A stretch of 33,279 nt of DNA from an uncultured Christensenellaceae bacterium. Its GTDB lineage: Bacteria > Bacillota > Clostridia > Christensenellales > UMGS416. This document shows, piece after piece, positions 24,582 to 32,983 of this stretch; position 1 is the stretch's first letter; every line of letters begins with the position of its first letter. The DNA lies in assembly GCA_944376795.1 (NCBI GenBank), contig CALWDW010000058.1, positions 1-33,279 on the forward strand. Reading direction: 5' to 3'. The notes under the pieces are model-generated. The model was not told the origin of the DNA. It made no database searches and saw only the letters and a program-made list of their open reading frames with translations. The position numbers and the translations under genes are program-made.

Positions 24582-25019
24582 TTATTGGATTTCCAGCCTA
24601 CGGCTGGTGGGAATGGCCGCTTCCTTCTTCGGCATGGTCAGCCGCAGCACGCCGTCCTTATATTCAGCGGTGATATCCTCCGCCTTCACCTCGGAGATAT
24701 CAAAGCTCCGAGTGAAAGAACCATACGAACGCTCGCAGCGGATGTAGTTGCCCTCCTTGTCCTTTTCCTCGGCATCGGAGTGACGCTCCGCGGTGATGGT
24801 CATGTAGTTGCCATCCATATCCACGTGGATGTCTTCCTTCTTGAAGCCCGGCAGATCGGCCTCCAGCAGGTAGGAATCCCCGTTATCCTTAATATCGGTC
24901 TTAAACTCTCCGATGTGAGAACCACCGAAGAAGGCCTTCTGCATTTCCTCCAGCTCACGGAAGGGATTATATGTACGGACGCCGTTGACCCTGCGTCCAA
25001 AGGGAGTCAATTCAAACAT
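24582..25019 (-). CDS. hsp20: Small heat-shock protein, Hsp20/alpha-crystallin family
   Basis: A 145-residue ATP-independent chaperone that holds unfolding proteins. The alpha-crystallin domain spans about 38-135, with DGNYMTITAERHSDAEEKD, then FTRSFDISEV, and the conserved DGVLRLTMPKKE beta-strand near the end. A short N-terminal arm contains NPFRELEEMQKAFFGG, as in clostridial Hsp18/Hsp20 proteins. A C-terminal I/V-x-I-like anchor may be the final RLEIQ. The start ATG 25019 follows TTGGAGG. Regulation is evident from a perfect CIRCE operator at 25212-25238, meaning HrcA repression that is relieved by heat. The gene stands alone. Confidence 0.95.
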   Translation of the reverse strand: MFELTPFGRRVNGVRTYNPFRELEEMQKAFFGGSHIGEFKTDIKDNGDSYLLEADLPGFKKEDIHVDMDGNYMTITAERHSDAEEKDKEGNYIRCERSYGSFTRSFDISEVKAEDITAEYKDGVLRLTMPKKEAAIPTSRRLEIQ

Positions 25020-25202
25020 GCTGTACCTCCAAGTATTGGTTTGCGTCCTTTTACCGCCGGACGCTTGGCGGTGTGTGAGCCGTTCCCGGCTCGGGACTGT
25101 GGGGCTCGCTCTCTTGCCTCTCCATTGGCGTCACCCTCTTTCTTTTTACATGCTTATCATATCCCAAATGTTTGTACTTTATGTGATGCAATTGTGTCCT
25201 AA

Positions 25203-25247
25203 ATGTGAATTTTAGCACTCTCGATGTGAGAGTGCTAAAATTCACAT
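25203..25247 (-). promoter_or_regulatory. CIRCE operator (HrcA binding site) with extended arms
   Basis: The core is a perfect TTAGCACTC-N9-GAGTGCTAA (25212-25238). The inverted repeat continues outward, so that the full arms are 18 bp (ATGTGAATTTTAGCACTC and its exact complement, 25203-25220 and 25230-25247). It lies about 190 bp upstream of the hsp20 ATG. A TATGAT -10-like box is at 25156-25161, between the operator and the gene. Confidence 0.93.
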
Positions 25248-25274
25248 GCTATATGATTCGACTGACTCCTTCGC

Positions 25275-25952
25275 TTAGGGAAGGGTTACCCACCCCTCAT
25301 AGAGGGCGCGATGCTTGGCGTCCAGCTGGCAATCCTGGTGGTAGTGTCCAAAAAACCAGCCGGAATATTCCAGTTTTTCCGCAATCTCCTGGAGGAAGTG
25401 GGTGAGCCGGTCCTGGGAATACCCCGGTGCCAGCCTGGCCTGCAGGGCATCCGGTGCGCAGTGGGTGGCTACATAGTCCACCTTCCAGCCTTGGGCGTCC
25501 AGCACGGCGCGGGCCTGGCGGAACTCCTCCTCTCCAGGCAGCTCCTGGGGCCACCAGTTCTTTCCCTCGGTGCGGTACGCCCGGTCATGGGAGGCAGCGC
25601 CGCCCATCACAAAGAACCGCAGCCTCTGCAGGGTAAAGACCTGCCCGCGCGTCAGATGCAGCACCGAAGGACGCAGCCGATGGATGCGTCCACCAGACCA
25701 AATATCCTCGGGGAACTGCTCCAGCAGCGGGAAATTCTCATGGTTACCGTCTAAAAAAAGGGTGGTAAAGGGCTTCCGTTCCAGCCAATCCAGCCAGTAG
25801 TTGTCCTCCCGGTCCCCGCTCCACACGCAGCCAAAGTCCCCGCAGACGAGCACAAGGTCTTCCTTGGTCATCTGGCGCTGCTGGGGAAAGCGGCGGGTAT
25901 TCAGCCGGCCAATGTCCACCGAACCATGCAGGTCGCCGGTAATCCAGAGCAT
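25275..25952 (-). CDS. Calcineurin-like metallophosphoesterase
   Basis: A 225-residue cytoplasmic phosphoesterase with a dinuclear metal centre. All family motifs are present: GDLHG with D7 and H9, GDFG with D39, GNHEN (69-73), H164 in VATHCAP, and H203/H205 in FGHYH. The substrate (a phosphodiester, nucleotide or protein) is not indicated. The start ATG 25952 has AAGGAGGG immediately upstream and a promoter at 25972-26000, which would give a leader of only about 13 nt. Longer in-frame starts would extend into the terminator of the next gene and are rejected. Confidence 0.92.
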   Translation of the reverse strand: MLWITGDLHGSVDIGRLNTRRFPQQRQMTKEDLVLVCGDFGCVWSGDREDNYWLDWLERKPFTTLFLDGNHENFPLLEQFPEDIWSGGRIHRLRPSVLHLTRGQVFTLQRLRFFVMGGAASHDRAYRTEGKNWWPQELPGEEEFRQARAVLDAQGWKVDYVATHCAPDALQARLAPGYSQDRLTHFLQEIAEKLEYSGWFFGHYHQDCQLDAKHRALYEGWVTLP

Positions 25953-25971
25953 GCAATCCCTCCTTTTCGGT

Positions 25972-26000
25972 ATCATACCATGGCATACCGGGGGAGGCAA
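25972..26000 (-). promoter_or_regulatory. Promoter of the metallophosphoesterase gene
   Basis: TTGCCT (25995-26000) and TATGAT (25972-25977) are 17 bp apart on the minus strand. The start of transcription would lie about 13 nt before ATG 25952. Confidence 0.5.
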
Positions 26001-26013
26001 GCGCCTCCTGCCA

Positions 26014-26058
26014 ACAAAAAAAGGCCTGCCGGCGTCCCAAGAACGCACGGCAGGCCTC
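26014..26058 (-). terminator. Intrinsic terminator of the lipoprotein gene
   Basis: On the minus strand AGGCCTGCCG pairs with CGGCAGGCCT around a loop of about 15 nt, followed by TTTTTTTG. It lies about 30 nt after the stop at 26087. Confidence 0.88.
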
Positions 26059-26086
26059 CGATTGCAAGAGGAACTGCGGCAGAGCT

Positions 26087-26962
26087 TTACTCCACGACGG
26101 TCACAGAAGTGATGTGGGGATTGACACCCTCATACCAGTAGAGGAAGCCCTCCATGTCGATGGTCTGGCCGATCTCCAGCGCCTTCACCGCCGCGTAAAC
26201 CTCGGTGGTGCTGTCGCACAGATCGGACTCGATGGTGAAGGTATAGGTCTCGCCATTGTAGGAGGCGTTAAAGTACAGGTCATCCCCCTCCTCGCCGGAA
26301 CCATCCCAGTTGTAGAGGAAGGCCACGTCGTTACCGTCCGCATCCTGGCCGGCAGCCTCCACAGTGAGGCCCTTGAACGCCACGAACTTATTCTGGTTGT
26401 CGATCAGGGTATCAGTGCCCAGCAGCTCAGTGACATCCATGGCGGTAGCGATATAGGGCTCCACCCCTTCGACGATCTCAAAGGTGCCGTCCATGATCTC
26501 CACTTCGCCGGACCACTCGGTCTTGTAACCGGTGACGCGGATGCAGGTGCCGGGGGTCAGCAGAGCATAGTCCTCTTCCGAGCAAGCCATATTGTACAGG
26601 AAGTAGGCGCCGTCCTCATCCTGAGCGTAGACGGTTGCCTGATCTTCCCACCAGGACTGCTTAGCCTGCACATAGGCCTCGATGGTGACCTCGGTCTCCA
26701 GCTCGGCAGCCACGTACTCCTCGTAGCTCATCACGTCGCCCTCAGCGGGAGCGGCGGTCTCTTCGGCTTCCTCGGTGGGAGCGGGAGTCTCCTCCCCGGC
26801 CTCCTCAGTGGGAGCGGGGGTCTCTTCAGCTTCCTCGGTAGGAGCAGGGGTCTCCACGGCTTCCTGGGTAGGGGTAGCCGTAGGCTGGGTGGTCTCCGCA
26901 GCGCAGGCGGTGGCCATAACGGCCAGGCACAGCACCAGAAGCACCGCTACAAACTTTTTCAT
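26087..26962 (-). CDS. Lipoprotein with acidic repeat linker and probable OB-like domains
   Basis: A 291-residue surface lipoprotein. The signal peptide leads to Cys20 (MATAC). A linker of about 50 residues follows, with TPAPTEEAEE-type repeats. The remainder falls into two similar halves of beta-rich sequence. The first has VTIEAYVQAKQSWW, VTGYKTEWSGEVEI and FEIVEGVEPY. The second has FVAFKGLTVEAAG, MEGFLYWYEG and VNPHITSVTVVE. This pattern of short strands with an ending like 'P-x-I-x-x-V' is typical of bacterial OB-fold lipoproteins, but I cannot name a family. The start ATG 26962 follows AAGGAAGG. It has its own promoter and terminator. The function is unknown. Confidence 0.88.
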   Translation of the reverse strand: MKKFVAVLLVLCLAVMATACAAETTQPTATPTQEAVETPAPTEEAEETPAPTEEAGEETPAPTEEAEETAAPAEGDVMSYEEYVAAELETEVTIEAYVQAKQSWWEDQATVYAQDEDGAYFLYNMACSEEDYALLTPGTCIRVTGYKTEWSGEVEIMDGTFEIVEGVEPYIATAMDVTELLGTDTLIDNQNKFVAFKGLTVEAAGQDADGNDVAFLYNWDGSGEEGDDLYFNASYNGETYTFTIESDLCDSTTEVYAAVKALEIGQTIDMEGFLYWYEGVNPHITSVTVVE

Positions 26963-27017
26963 ATTGCTATCCTTCCTTTCGCGTAAAGGTCAAACTGCTT
27001 TTATTGCAGCAAACCTA

Positions 27018-27045
27018 ATTATAGCGCAAACCCCATGAAAATCAA
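27018..27045 (-). promoter_or_regulatory. Promoter of the OB-like lipoprotein gene
   Basis: TTGATT (27040-27045) and a perfect TATAAT (27018-27023) are 16 bp apart on the minus strand, giving a leader of about 50 nt. Confidence 0.65.
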
Positions 27046-27072
27046 CCTATATGCGCATAATTTTCTAATTTG

Positions 27073-28677
27073 TTACTGCAATGTACGGTTTTTCCTCCTG
27101 CGAAGGCCCTGGAATGCCAAATATCCCAATATGCAAACCCATGCGCCGCCCAGGCACCAGAGCAGCGCCACGGACGCCCCGGGCAGCGGGCCCATGGTCC
27201 CGGCGTCCTCCGCAGGCGATATCGCATCCAGATGATACAGCGCCTCGGTATCCTCATACAGGGTGTCCATATAGGCATCGTCCACGGTCTGCCCCCGCCG
27301 CACCGACTTGGTGACGCTCTCAATCAGCTGCCCCGCGGCGTCCCGCAGCGATGCCGAGCCGTTAAACACCGGGGTGACGAAGGTATCCTCCATATGCTCC
27401 AGCAGCAGTTCCACCGCCCGGAGCTTAACCTCATAGTAGGTGGCGTTATCCTCCCCGGCCCGGGTCAGATAGTCCTGGTACACCGGGTCCTGCTGGGCCG
27501 TGGTGGTCACGGGCGCATAGCCTTCCGTCTGGGAATACGCAATCTGCACCGGGTTTGTCAGCAGATACTGGGCAAACAGCCAGGATGCCAGCACCTCTTG
27601 GGGATCATCCTTGTTAAACACGCAAACCGACGGGCCCTGGGAGATCATCTGGGGATTCTCCGGATCGAACTGCGGAATCATCATCACCTCGGTCTCAAAC
27701 TCCACCACTTCTTCCTCCGGGATATCCATCAGGGGCGCATCGCAGCCCATCCAGGTAGACCCTGCCGTGGAGTCAATGGCAAACACGCACTGGCCCGCGT
27801 TTAAGAAGTTCGCCGGATACCCGGAGATCTTGAAGGTGGAAAACGCACCGGCCGCCGTATTCTCCGCCACCGTATCCAGCAGCTCCCGGGTGGTGTCGTT
27901 GAAGAGCAGTACCTCCCCCGCTTGGGTGGAGTACCCCGCGTCCAACTGGCGCAGCATCTGGATCATCATGTTATCGGTGGACTTGTACAGGAATGGGATC
28001 ATCACTGTCTGCCCGTTCAGGGCATACACACCGTTTTCGTCCTTCTGGGCGGCAGCGCGGGATACCTCCCATACAAAGTCCCAGGTCAGGGTTTCCGGGA
28101 GGGTATAGCCCAGCTTCTCAACAAACGTCTTGTTTACGTAACAGGCTTCGGTGGAGCGCATGTAGGGGATAGCATAGTAGGTGCCGTTGAGCTGGCACTC
28201 CTCCAGGAATTGGGGCACAATCTCCTCCAGCTTGGGCGATGCAAACCGGAGCTCGCTGCCTCCCAGGCCGTAGCGGGGGTCGGCAAACAGGTCATCCAGC
28301 GGCGCCACCACGTGTTCGCCGGTCAGGTAGGTGGCGATATGGTCCGGATAGGTGATGCAGACATTGGGCGTCGTCTGGGTGGCGATGTTGGTAATCACAT
28401 CATTATAGATATCCCCATAGTTGGTATACAGCCGCAGCGTAACCGTAATGTTGGGGTACAGCGCCTCAAAGTCGGCAATGGCCTGCTTATAGATATCGGT
28501 CTGGGTCTTATTGGTGTCGTTCTTAGCCCAAAAGGTGATTTCATAGTTCCGGCTCTCATCGAACTGCTGGGGCACGGTGAACGCCGCCTGTTCCTGGCGG
28601 CCGTGGCACCCAGCCAACAGCGCCACGCATACCATCAGCAGCGCCGCTGCGGCGCGCCGGCATACTCTCCACGTCAT
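27073..28677 (-). CDS. Sugar ABC transporter solute-binding protein with C-terminal membrane helix
   Basis: A 534-residue family 1 extracellular binding protein for the importer encoded upstream. The signal peptide ends in LLAG before lipidated Cys24. The binding domain opens with YEITFWAKNDTNKTQ and IADFEALYPNITVTL, typical of MalE/UgpB-like proteins. Unusually, the C-terminus has a hydrophobic segment (about 501-520, SVALLWCLGGAWVCILGY) followed by a basic tail RRRKNRTLQ. That would make a second membrane anchor after the lipid, with the end in the cytoplasm. The start ATG 28677 overlaps the stop of the permease gene by 4 bp (ATGA) and follows GGGGGG. It is the last gene of the operon. No strong terminator was found after it. 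Confidence 0.92.
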   Translation of the reverse strand: MTWRVCRRAAAALLMVCVALLAGCHGRQEQAAFTVPQQFDESRNYEITFWAKNDTNKTQTDIYKQAIADFEALYPNITVTLRLYTNYGDIYNDVITNIATQTTPNVCITYPDHIATYLTGEHVVAPLDDLFADPRYGLGGSELRFASPKLEEIVPQFLEECQLNGTYYAIPYMRSTEACYVNKTFVEKLGYTLPETLTWDFVWEVSRAAAQKDENGVYALNGQTVMIPFLYKSTDNMMIQMLRQLDAGYSTQAGEVLLFNDTTRELLDTVAENTAAGAFSTFKISGYPANFLNAGQCVFAIDSTAGSTWMGCDAPLMDIPEEEVVEFETEVMMIPQFDPENPQMISQGPSVCVFNKDDPQEVLASWLFAQYLLTNPVQIAYSQTEGYAPVTTTAQQDPVYQDYLTRAGEDNATYYEVKLRAVELLLEHMEDTFVTPVFNGSASLRDAAGQLIESVTKSVRRGQTVDDAYMDTLYEDTEALYHLDAISPAEDAGTMGPLPGASVALLWCLGGAWVCILGYLAFQGLRRRKNRTLQ

Positions 28678-29552
28678 CCTTTGATCCCCCCCTGGGAAGC
28701 TCCCTGCATGATTTTCTTCCGGAAGGTCAGGAACAGCAGGATCAGCGGCACCGAAATGGAGACCACCGCCGCCATCATGGCCGGCACGTTTTCTCGGCCA
28801 AAGCCTTCCTCCCGGATCTGCTGGATCCCGTTGGAGACCAGATAATAGGCCTGGTCGTCGGTAATCAACCGGGGCCAAATGTAGGAATTCCAGCACTCGA
28901 TCAGTTTCAGGATGGTGATGGTAATCAGCGTGGGCCGGCAGATAGGGATCATCACCTTCCACAGGTACTTCAGGTCGGAGGTGCCGTCCACCTTGGCCGC
29001 CCGGTAAAGTTCATCCGGCACCTGCTCAAAGTTCTCCTTCAGCAGGTAGATGTAAAATACCGACGTGATGGAGGGAAGAATCAGCCCCAGGAAGCTGTTG
29101 CGCAGGTCCCAGTTGGTGATGGTTACAAAATTGGTAATCACCACCAGCTCGCTGGGGATCATCATCATGGATAGGAACAGGCCAAAGAGCAGGTTCCTCC
29201 CCCGGAACCGCAGCCGGGCAAAGGCATACGCCGCCAGTGTGCTGACCACCACCATGGCGGCCGTGGTCAGCACCGAGAAAATCAGCGTATTCAGCAGGTA
29301 GTTCCCTAACGGCACCGCAGTAAAGGCCTGGCGGTAATTCTCCCACGTAGGGGCAAGGGTGAAAAAAACCGGCGTATGCTCGGCGTTGTAGGCGCCGTAG
29401 CTCTTCAGTGAAGTCAGCACCATCCAGTAAAAGGGAAAAAGTACAACCACGGCCCACACGCTCAGCCCCAGATAGGTGACAAGCTTCCCGGCGCGGCGCC
29501 GTCGCTGCATCCCCCGCTGCCTGGCGGCGAATTCATCATTTCGTATCATCAT
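28674..29552 (-). CDS. Carbohydrate ABC transporter permease, MalG type
   Basis: A 292-residue membrane subunit. The N-terminal basic stretch (RQRGMQRRRRAGK) is followed by about six membrane spans, the first at about 27-48. The EAA loop (ELYRAAKVDGTSDLKYLW) is at about 181-198. It ends with QGGIKG, as in many MalG homologues. Two ATG codons in a row (29552 and 29549) follow GAGAGGTG. The first is listed, but the second has the better spacing. It lies 8 nt behind the MalF-like gene and overlaps the binding-protein gene by 4 bp. Confidence 0.93.
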   Translation of the reverse strand: MMIRNDEFAARQRGMQRRRRAGKLVTYLGLSVWAVVVLFPFYWMVLTSLKSYGAYNAEHTPVFFTLAPTWENYRQAFTAVPLGNYLLNTLIFSVLTTAAMVVVSTLAAYAFARLRFRGRNLLFGLFLSMMMIPSELVVITNFVTITNWDLRNSFLGLILPSITSVFYIYLLKENFEQVPDELYRAAKVDGTSDLKYLWKVMIPICRPTLITITILKLIECWNSYIWPRLITDDQAYYLVSNGIQQIREEGFGRENVPAMMAAVVSISVPLILLFLTFRKKIMQGASQGGIKG

Positions 29553-29560
29553 GACACCTC

Positions 29561-30451
29561 TCAATCCCGGTATTGCTTCCGGCTGACAAGCAGGTTGATG
29601 CAGGTGATGGTCAGCACAATGGCAAACAGCACAATGGCGGCCGCCGACGCATACGAGGGATAGCCTCCGCTGTCGCCATAGAGCATATCGTACACATACC
29701 CTACGATGGTATTCATCCCCGCAGCGTTCAGGTCGGTTCCGAAGAGAGCGACGGCATCGCCGTAGGCCTTAAAGGCGCCGATGAACCCGGTGATCACCAG
29801 ATAGACCAGCATGGGCGAGATCATGGGCAGCGTAATGCGGAAGAAGATACGGGTGCGGGAGGTTCCGTCCACCCGGGCAGCCCGGTAATAGTCGGGATTC
29901 ACCGAAGCCAGGGCGCTGGTCAGCACCAGGATCTTGAAGGGCAGCACCACCCAGATGGTGTAGAAGCACAGCACAAACATTTTGGCCCAATACGGCCCGT
30001 TAATGAAATCCACCGGCCCCGCACCGAACCAGCCTAGCATAAGGTTTACCAGGCCGTCGGTATACTCGGTCCGCTGGAAAAGGATCATAAAGACCAGCCC
30101 CACCGCCAGCGTATTGGTAACATACGGTAGGAAATAGATCGTCTGGTACAGCTGACGCAGTGGGCGGATGGAGCTCAGACCTGTAGAAATCACCAGCGCG
30201 ATCCCCGTGGAAAGGGGCACGGTGATGATCACCAGGATGAAGGTGTTCTTCAGTGCCTGCAGGAAGTAGGGATCGTGCAGCACATAGAGGTAATTGTAGC
30301 CGCCCACCCCGGTATAGGTCTGGGAGGCAAAATTATAGCCCTCCTCCACCGAGTAGATCAACACATCCACCAGCGGATAGATGAGAAAGGCGCCCAAAAG
30401 CACAATGGCTGGCAGCAGGTACAGCCATGCCTTGTTAGCATTGCGGTTCAT
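29561..30451 (-). CDS. Carbohydrate ABC transporter permease, MalF type
   Basis: A 296-residue membrane subunit and partner of the MalG-like protein. The first membrane span is at about 9-33. The EAA loop (YYRAARVDGTSRTRIFF) is at about 188-204. Six spans are apparent. The start ATG 30451 overlaps the ATPase stop by 4 bp (ATGA), with GGAGG about 10 nt upstream. Translation is therefore coupled to the ATPase gene. Confidence 0.93.
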   Translation of the reverse strand: MNRNANKAWLYLLPAIVLLGAFLIYPLVDVLIYSVEEGYNFASQTYTGVGGYNYLYVLHDPYFLQALKNTFILVIITVPLSTGIALVISTGLSSIRPLRQLYQTIYFLPYVTNTLAVGLVFMILFQRTEYTDGLVNLMLGWFGAGPVDFINGPYWAKMFVLCFYTIWVVLPFKILVLTSALASVNPDYYRAARVDGTSRTRIFFRITLPMISPMLVYLVITGFIGAFKAYGDAVALFGTDLNAAGMNTIVGYVYDMLYGDSGGYPSYASAAAIVLFAIVLTITCINLLVSRKQYRD

Positions 30452-31575
30452 TGCGCGCCATCCTCCCCTTTCCTTGCGGCGGCAAAGGGAATGCGCGTCT
30501 CGTCCTCCTTGTTGAAAAGGAATACCTTCTCCGGCCGCAGCGCAAAGCGAACCTCGGCCGAGGCCGGGTCCACCTGGTGTACGGAGCCAATCATGGCCCG
30601 GAGGGTATCGGCCTGGCACGCGGGATGCCGGCAAACGATGCTGACGTCCCTGCCCATGGCTTCCACCCGATGCAGCTGGCAGGCCATGGGGCCGTCGGCC
30701 TGGGGCACCAAGCCTTCGGGGCGGATCCCGGCCCAAACCTCTTGGTCGGCCGCACCGGGAACCTCCAGCACAGGGCTTTCACCCAGGAAGAGCCTCTCCC
30801 CCCGCACCGATGCCGCAAATACATTGATAGGCGGTGTGCCCAGGAACTTGGCCACAAAAAGGTTGGCAGGGTCGTCGTACACCTGTTGGGGCACGCCCTG
30901 CTGCATCAGCACCCCTGCCCGCATCACCACAATGCGGTCGGAGATGCTCATGGCCTCCTCCTGGTCGTGGGTTACAAACAGGGTGGTAATACCGGTTTTT
31001 TTCTGAATTTTGCAGATTTCCTCCCGGGTTTGCAGCCGCAGCCTGGCATCCAGGTTGGACAGAGGCTCATCCAGCAGAAGCACCCGAGGCATCTTCACCA
31101 GGGCGCGGGCGATAGCCACCCGCTGCTGCTGCCCGCCGGAGAGCTCCTTGGGCCTGCGGTCCAGCAGCTCCTCGATCTGCACCAGCTGGGCGGCTTCCAT
31201 GGCCCTGCGGCGCATTTCCTGGCTGGACAGGCGCTGGGCGCCCTTCAGATTCTGCAGAGGGAACAGGATGTTCTGCATCACTGTCAAATGGGGATACAAA
31301 GCATAGTTCTGGAACACCATGCCCACACCCCGCAATTCGGGAGGCAGATCGGTTACATCCTCTTCCCCAAAGAAAATCCGGCCTTCGCTGGGCGTTTCCA
31401 GGCCGCAGATCATATTCAATGTGGTGGTCTTCCCGCACCCGGAAGGCCCCAGCAGTCCCACCAGCATCCCGTCGGGAACCTCAAAGCTGAGCTCTCGAAC
31501 CGCGTGGACCTCCTGCTTGGCCCTCTTTCCCCGGGCAGGGAATCGTTTCGTGAGATTCTGCAATTTGACATTCAT
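30448..31575 (-). CDS. Sugar ABC transporter ATPase, MsmX/UgpC/MalK type
   Basis: A 375-residue ATPase that energises carbohydrate import. Walker A is GPSGCGKT (43-50), the ABC signature LSGGQQQRVAIARAL (145-159), Walker B VLLLDEP (165-171), and the switch His follows in VTHDQEEA. The C-terminal third (about 235-375) is the TOBE-type regulatory region of MalK-like proteins. The start ATG 31575 follows AGGAGAG. It is the first gene of the four-gene operon. ATPases of this group often serve several transporters, and the importer at 1311-8998 has none of its own, so sharing is plausible. Confidence 0.94.
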   Translation of the reverse strand: MNVKLQNLTKRFPARGKRAKQEVHAVRELSFEVPDGMLVGLLGPSGCGKTTTLNMICGLETPSEGRIFFGEEDVTDLPPELRGVGMVFQNYALYPHLTVMQNILFPLQNLKGAQRLSSQEMRRRAMEAAQLVQIEELLDRRPKELSGGQQQRVAIARALVKMPRVLLLDEPLSNLDARLRLQTREEICKIQKKTGITTLFVTHDQEEAMSISDRIVVMRAGVLMQQGVPQQVYDDPANLFVAKFLGTPPINVFAASVRGERLFLGESPVLEVPGAADQEVWAGIRPEGLVPQADGPMACQLHRVEAMGRDVSIVCRHPACQADTLRAMIGSVHQVDPASAEVRFALRPEKVFLFNKEDETRIPFAAARKGEDGAQ

Positions 31576-31612
31576 CGGGCATATCTCTCCTGCGTTGGCA
31601 TTCGTACACTTC

Positions 31613-31641
31613 ATTATACCTGATTTGGGTACGTGCCACAA
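31613..31641 (-). promoter_or_regulatory. Promoter of the second sugar importer operon
   Basis: TTGTGG (31636-31641) and a perfect TATAAT (31613-31618) are 17 bp apart on the minus strand. The -35 box is weak. The leader is about 30 nt. Confidence 0.5.
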
Positions 31642-31655
31642 GGTTCTCCGGGCAT

Positions 31656-32174
31656 TCATTCCCCGCCCGGCAAACTTTGTAAGTATCTACGAACGTCCCG
31701 CGGGCCGGCCAGCACCCGGGTCTTGTTCCGGAATTCCGCGATGCGCCCCTTTACGCCGTCAGCCTCCGTATCATAATTCCTCGTCCAGCGAAACATGGCC
31801 CGCAGCACCGCAACCTTAGGCCGGTAGATGGTTTTTTCGATACCCAGATTTTGCTTAAGCCACCGCAGTACGATGCGCCGGCGCCGCACAGCGGGAGAAA
31901 ACTCCAGCAGCAGCACGGTATCAGCCAGCGCCATCCCCTGAAGGAAACATTCCCGCCCGGCGTCCTCGATGATGAAGTCCGGCTGCGCCAAAATCGAAGA
32001 AAAAATGCGATCCCTCTCCTCCAGGGGGCGTTTGCGATTGCCCCAAGAGTCCGTAGGATCCTCCTCATATACGACCTCATCCAAATGATAGCACGGAATC
32101 CCCGTTTTTTCGGATATTTTCCTCGCCAGCGTAGACTTCCCGCTGGCCACTGGGCCCACGATATAGAGCTTCAT
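31656..32174 (-). CDS. Small P-loop kinase-like protein (FlaR/adenylate-kinase-like)
   Basis: A 172-residue cytoplasmic P-loop protein. Walker A is GPVASGKST (7-15). A DE pair in CYHLDEVVYEED follows, and an Arg-rich lid region (AVRRRRIVLRWLKQNLG) lies in the middle. This layout matches small nucleotide or nucleoside kinase-like proteins often annotated as topology modulation proteins. The true substrate is unknown. The start ATG 32174 follows GAGGAG. A TATAAT (32214-32219) lies upstream, but its -35 region is inside the terminator of the phage genes. Its end lies 14 nt before the -35 box of the importer operon at 31641. Confidence 0.85.
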   Translation of the reverse strand: MKLYIVGPVASGKSTLARKISEKTGIPCYHLDEVVYEEDPTDSWGNRKRPLEERDRIFSSILAQPDFIIEDAGRECFLQGMALADTVLLLEFSPAVRRRRIVLRWLKQNLGIEKTIYRPKVAVLRAMFRWTRNYDTEADGVKGRIAEFRNKTRVLAGPRDVRRYLQSLPGGE

Positions 32175-32224
32175 ACCGGCTATTCTCCTCTTCCTGCAGG
32201 CGTTCTTTCCTGGATTATAGCACA

Positions 32225-32263
32225 AACAAAAAAGGCCGGCCACCCCGAGAGGGGCGCCGGCCT
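32225..32263 (-). terminator. Intrinsic terminator after the phage lysis genes
   Basis: On the minus strand AGGCCGGC and GCCGGCCT enclose a nested CCCC/GGGG hairpin and are followed by TTTTTTG. It lies about 145 nt past the holin gene and insulates the chromosomal kinase gene from it. Confidence 0.88.
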
Positions 32264-32408
32264 GCGTCTAATAAAAAGAATACACCATAGAAAACTTTGG
32301 ATAACCGGGAGTCCCCGTCTACCGCGAGGAACAAATACATCCTTAGCCTATCGCTTCAAGTCCGTCATATGCCTTCCGGAAGGAGCCTCTCCTTTCCAAA
32401 CTCCTTCC

Positions 32409-32693
32409 CTACTTCCCCGTCCTCACGCCCCCTGCGGCCACCGCGTACCCGCCCTGCGCCGCCAGGGCCACCACCACCGCGTTGACGGCGCACAGGGCCA
32501 GGTTGCTCCAGCTTGCCTGGCCGGCGGCAAATGCCGCGGCCACCAGCACCGCCAGGGCCACCAGATAGCTCCACAGCCGTGTGGGGATGCGGTCAATGAA
32601 CCCCAGCCCCTTGGTGAGCTGGGTCACAAGCCCCGTGCAAAGCACAGCCCCCGCGTAGGTTCCCAGCATTGCCCAATCAAAGAACTCCTGCAT
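32409..32693 (-). CDS. Phage holin
   Basis: A 94-residue membrane protein. One hydrophobic segment is at about 8-27, before TQLTKGL. Two further segments (WSYLVALAVLVAAAFAAG and LALCAVNAVVVALAAQGG) follow an IPTRLWSY motif seen in holins of clostridial phages. Holins form the membrane lesion that releases or activates the endolysin. The start ATG 32693 follows GGAGG and overlaps the preceding coiled-coil gene by 17 bp. The position after an endolysin-like gene supports the call. Confidence 0.82.
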   Translation of the reverse strand: MQEFFDWAMLGTYAGAVLCTGLVTQLTKGLGFIDRIPTRLWSYLVALAVLVAAAFAAGQASWSNLALCAVNAVVVALAAQGGYAVAAGGVRTGK

Positions 32694-32982
32694 GATGTTG
32701 TCCTCCTTGCTTTTCTATGGTGTCAATGCGCTTGTGGGCGCTCTTGACGCTCTCTTCCACCTGACCCAGCTTGCGCTCCAGGTCGTTCACCCGGTGGTCG
32801 GTCTGCACCTGGGTGTTCTGGATCCGATCCAGCCGCCCCTGGATGCCGTCCACGCCGGCCTCGATCCGGGCCAGCCGCACCAGGATATCCTCCCGAGGCT
32901 TGGATAGGTTCCGCATATTCAGCAACACTACAATGGCCACGCTCACCGTGGAGAGCAGCGACGCCCAGTCTCCAAAGTTCAT
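32677..32982 (-). CDS. Small membrane protein with coiled coil, phage lysis cassette
   Basis: A 101-residue protein. A hydrophobic N-terminal segment (about 6-22) is followed by a long heptad-rich coiled coil (about 30-95, with IEAGVDGIQGRLDRIQ and VNDLERKLGQVEESV). This layout is common for small phage proteins encoded between endolysin and holin, loosely of the XhlA kind, though the family assignment is uncertain. The start ATG 32982 lies one base after the endolysin stop and follows CAGGTGG. Confidence 0.75.
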   Translation of the reverse strand: MNFGDWASLLSTVSVAIVVLLNMRNLSKPREDILVRLARIEAGVDGIQGRLDRIQNTQVQTDHRVNDLERKLGQVEESVKSAHKRIDTIEKQGGQHHAGVL

Positions 32983-32983
32983 G

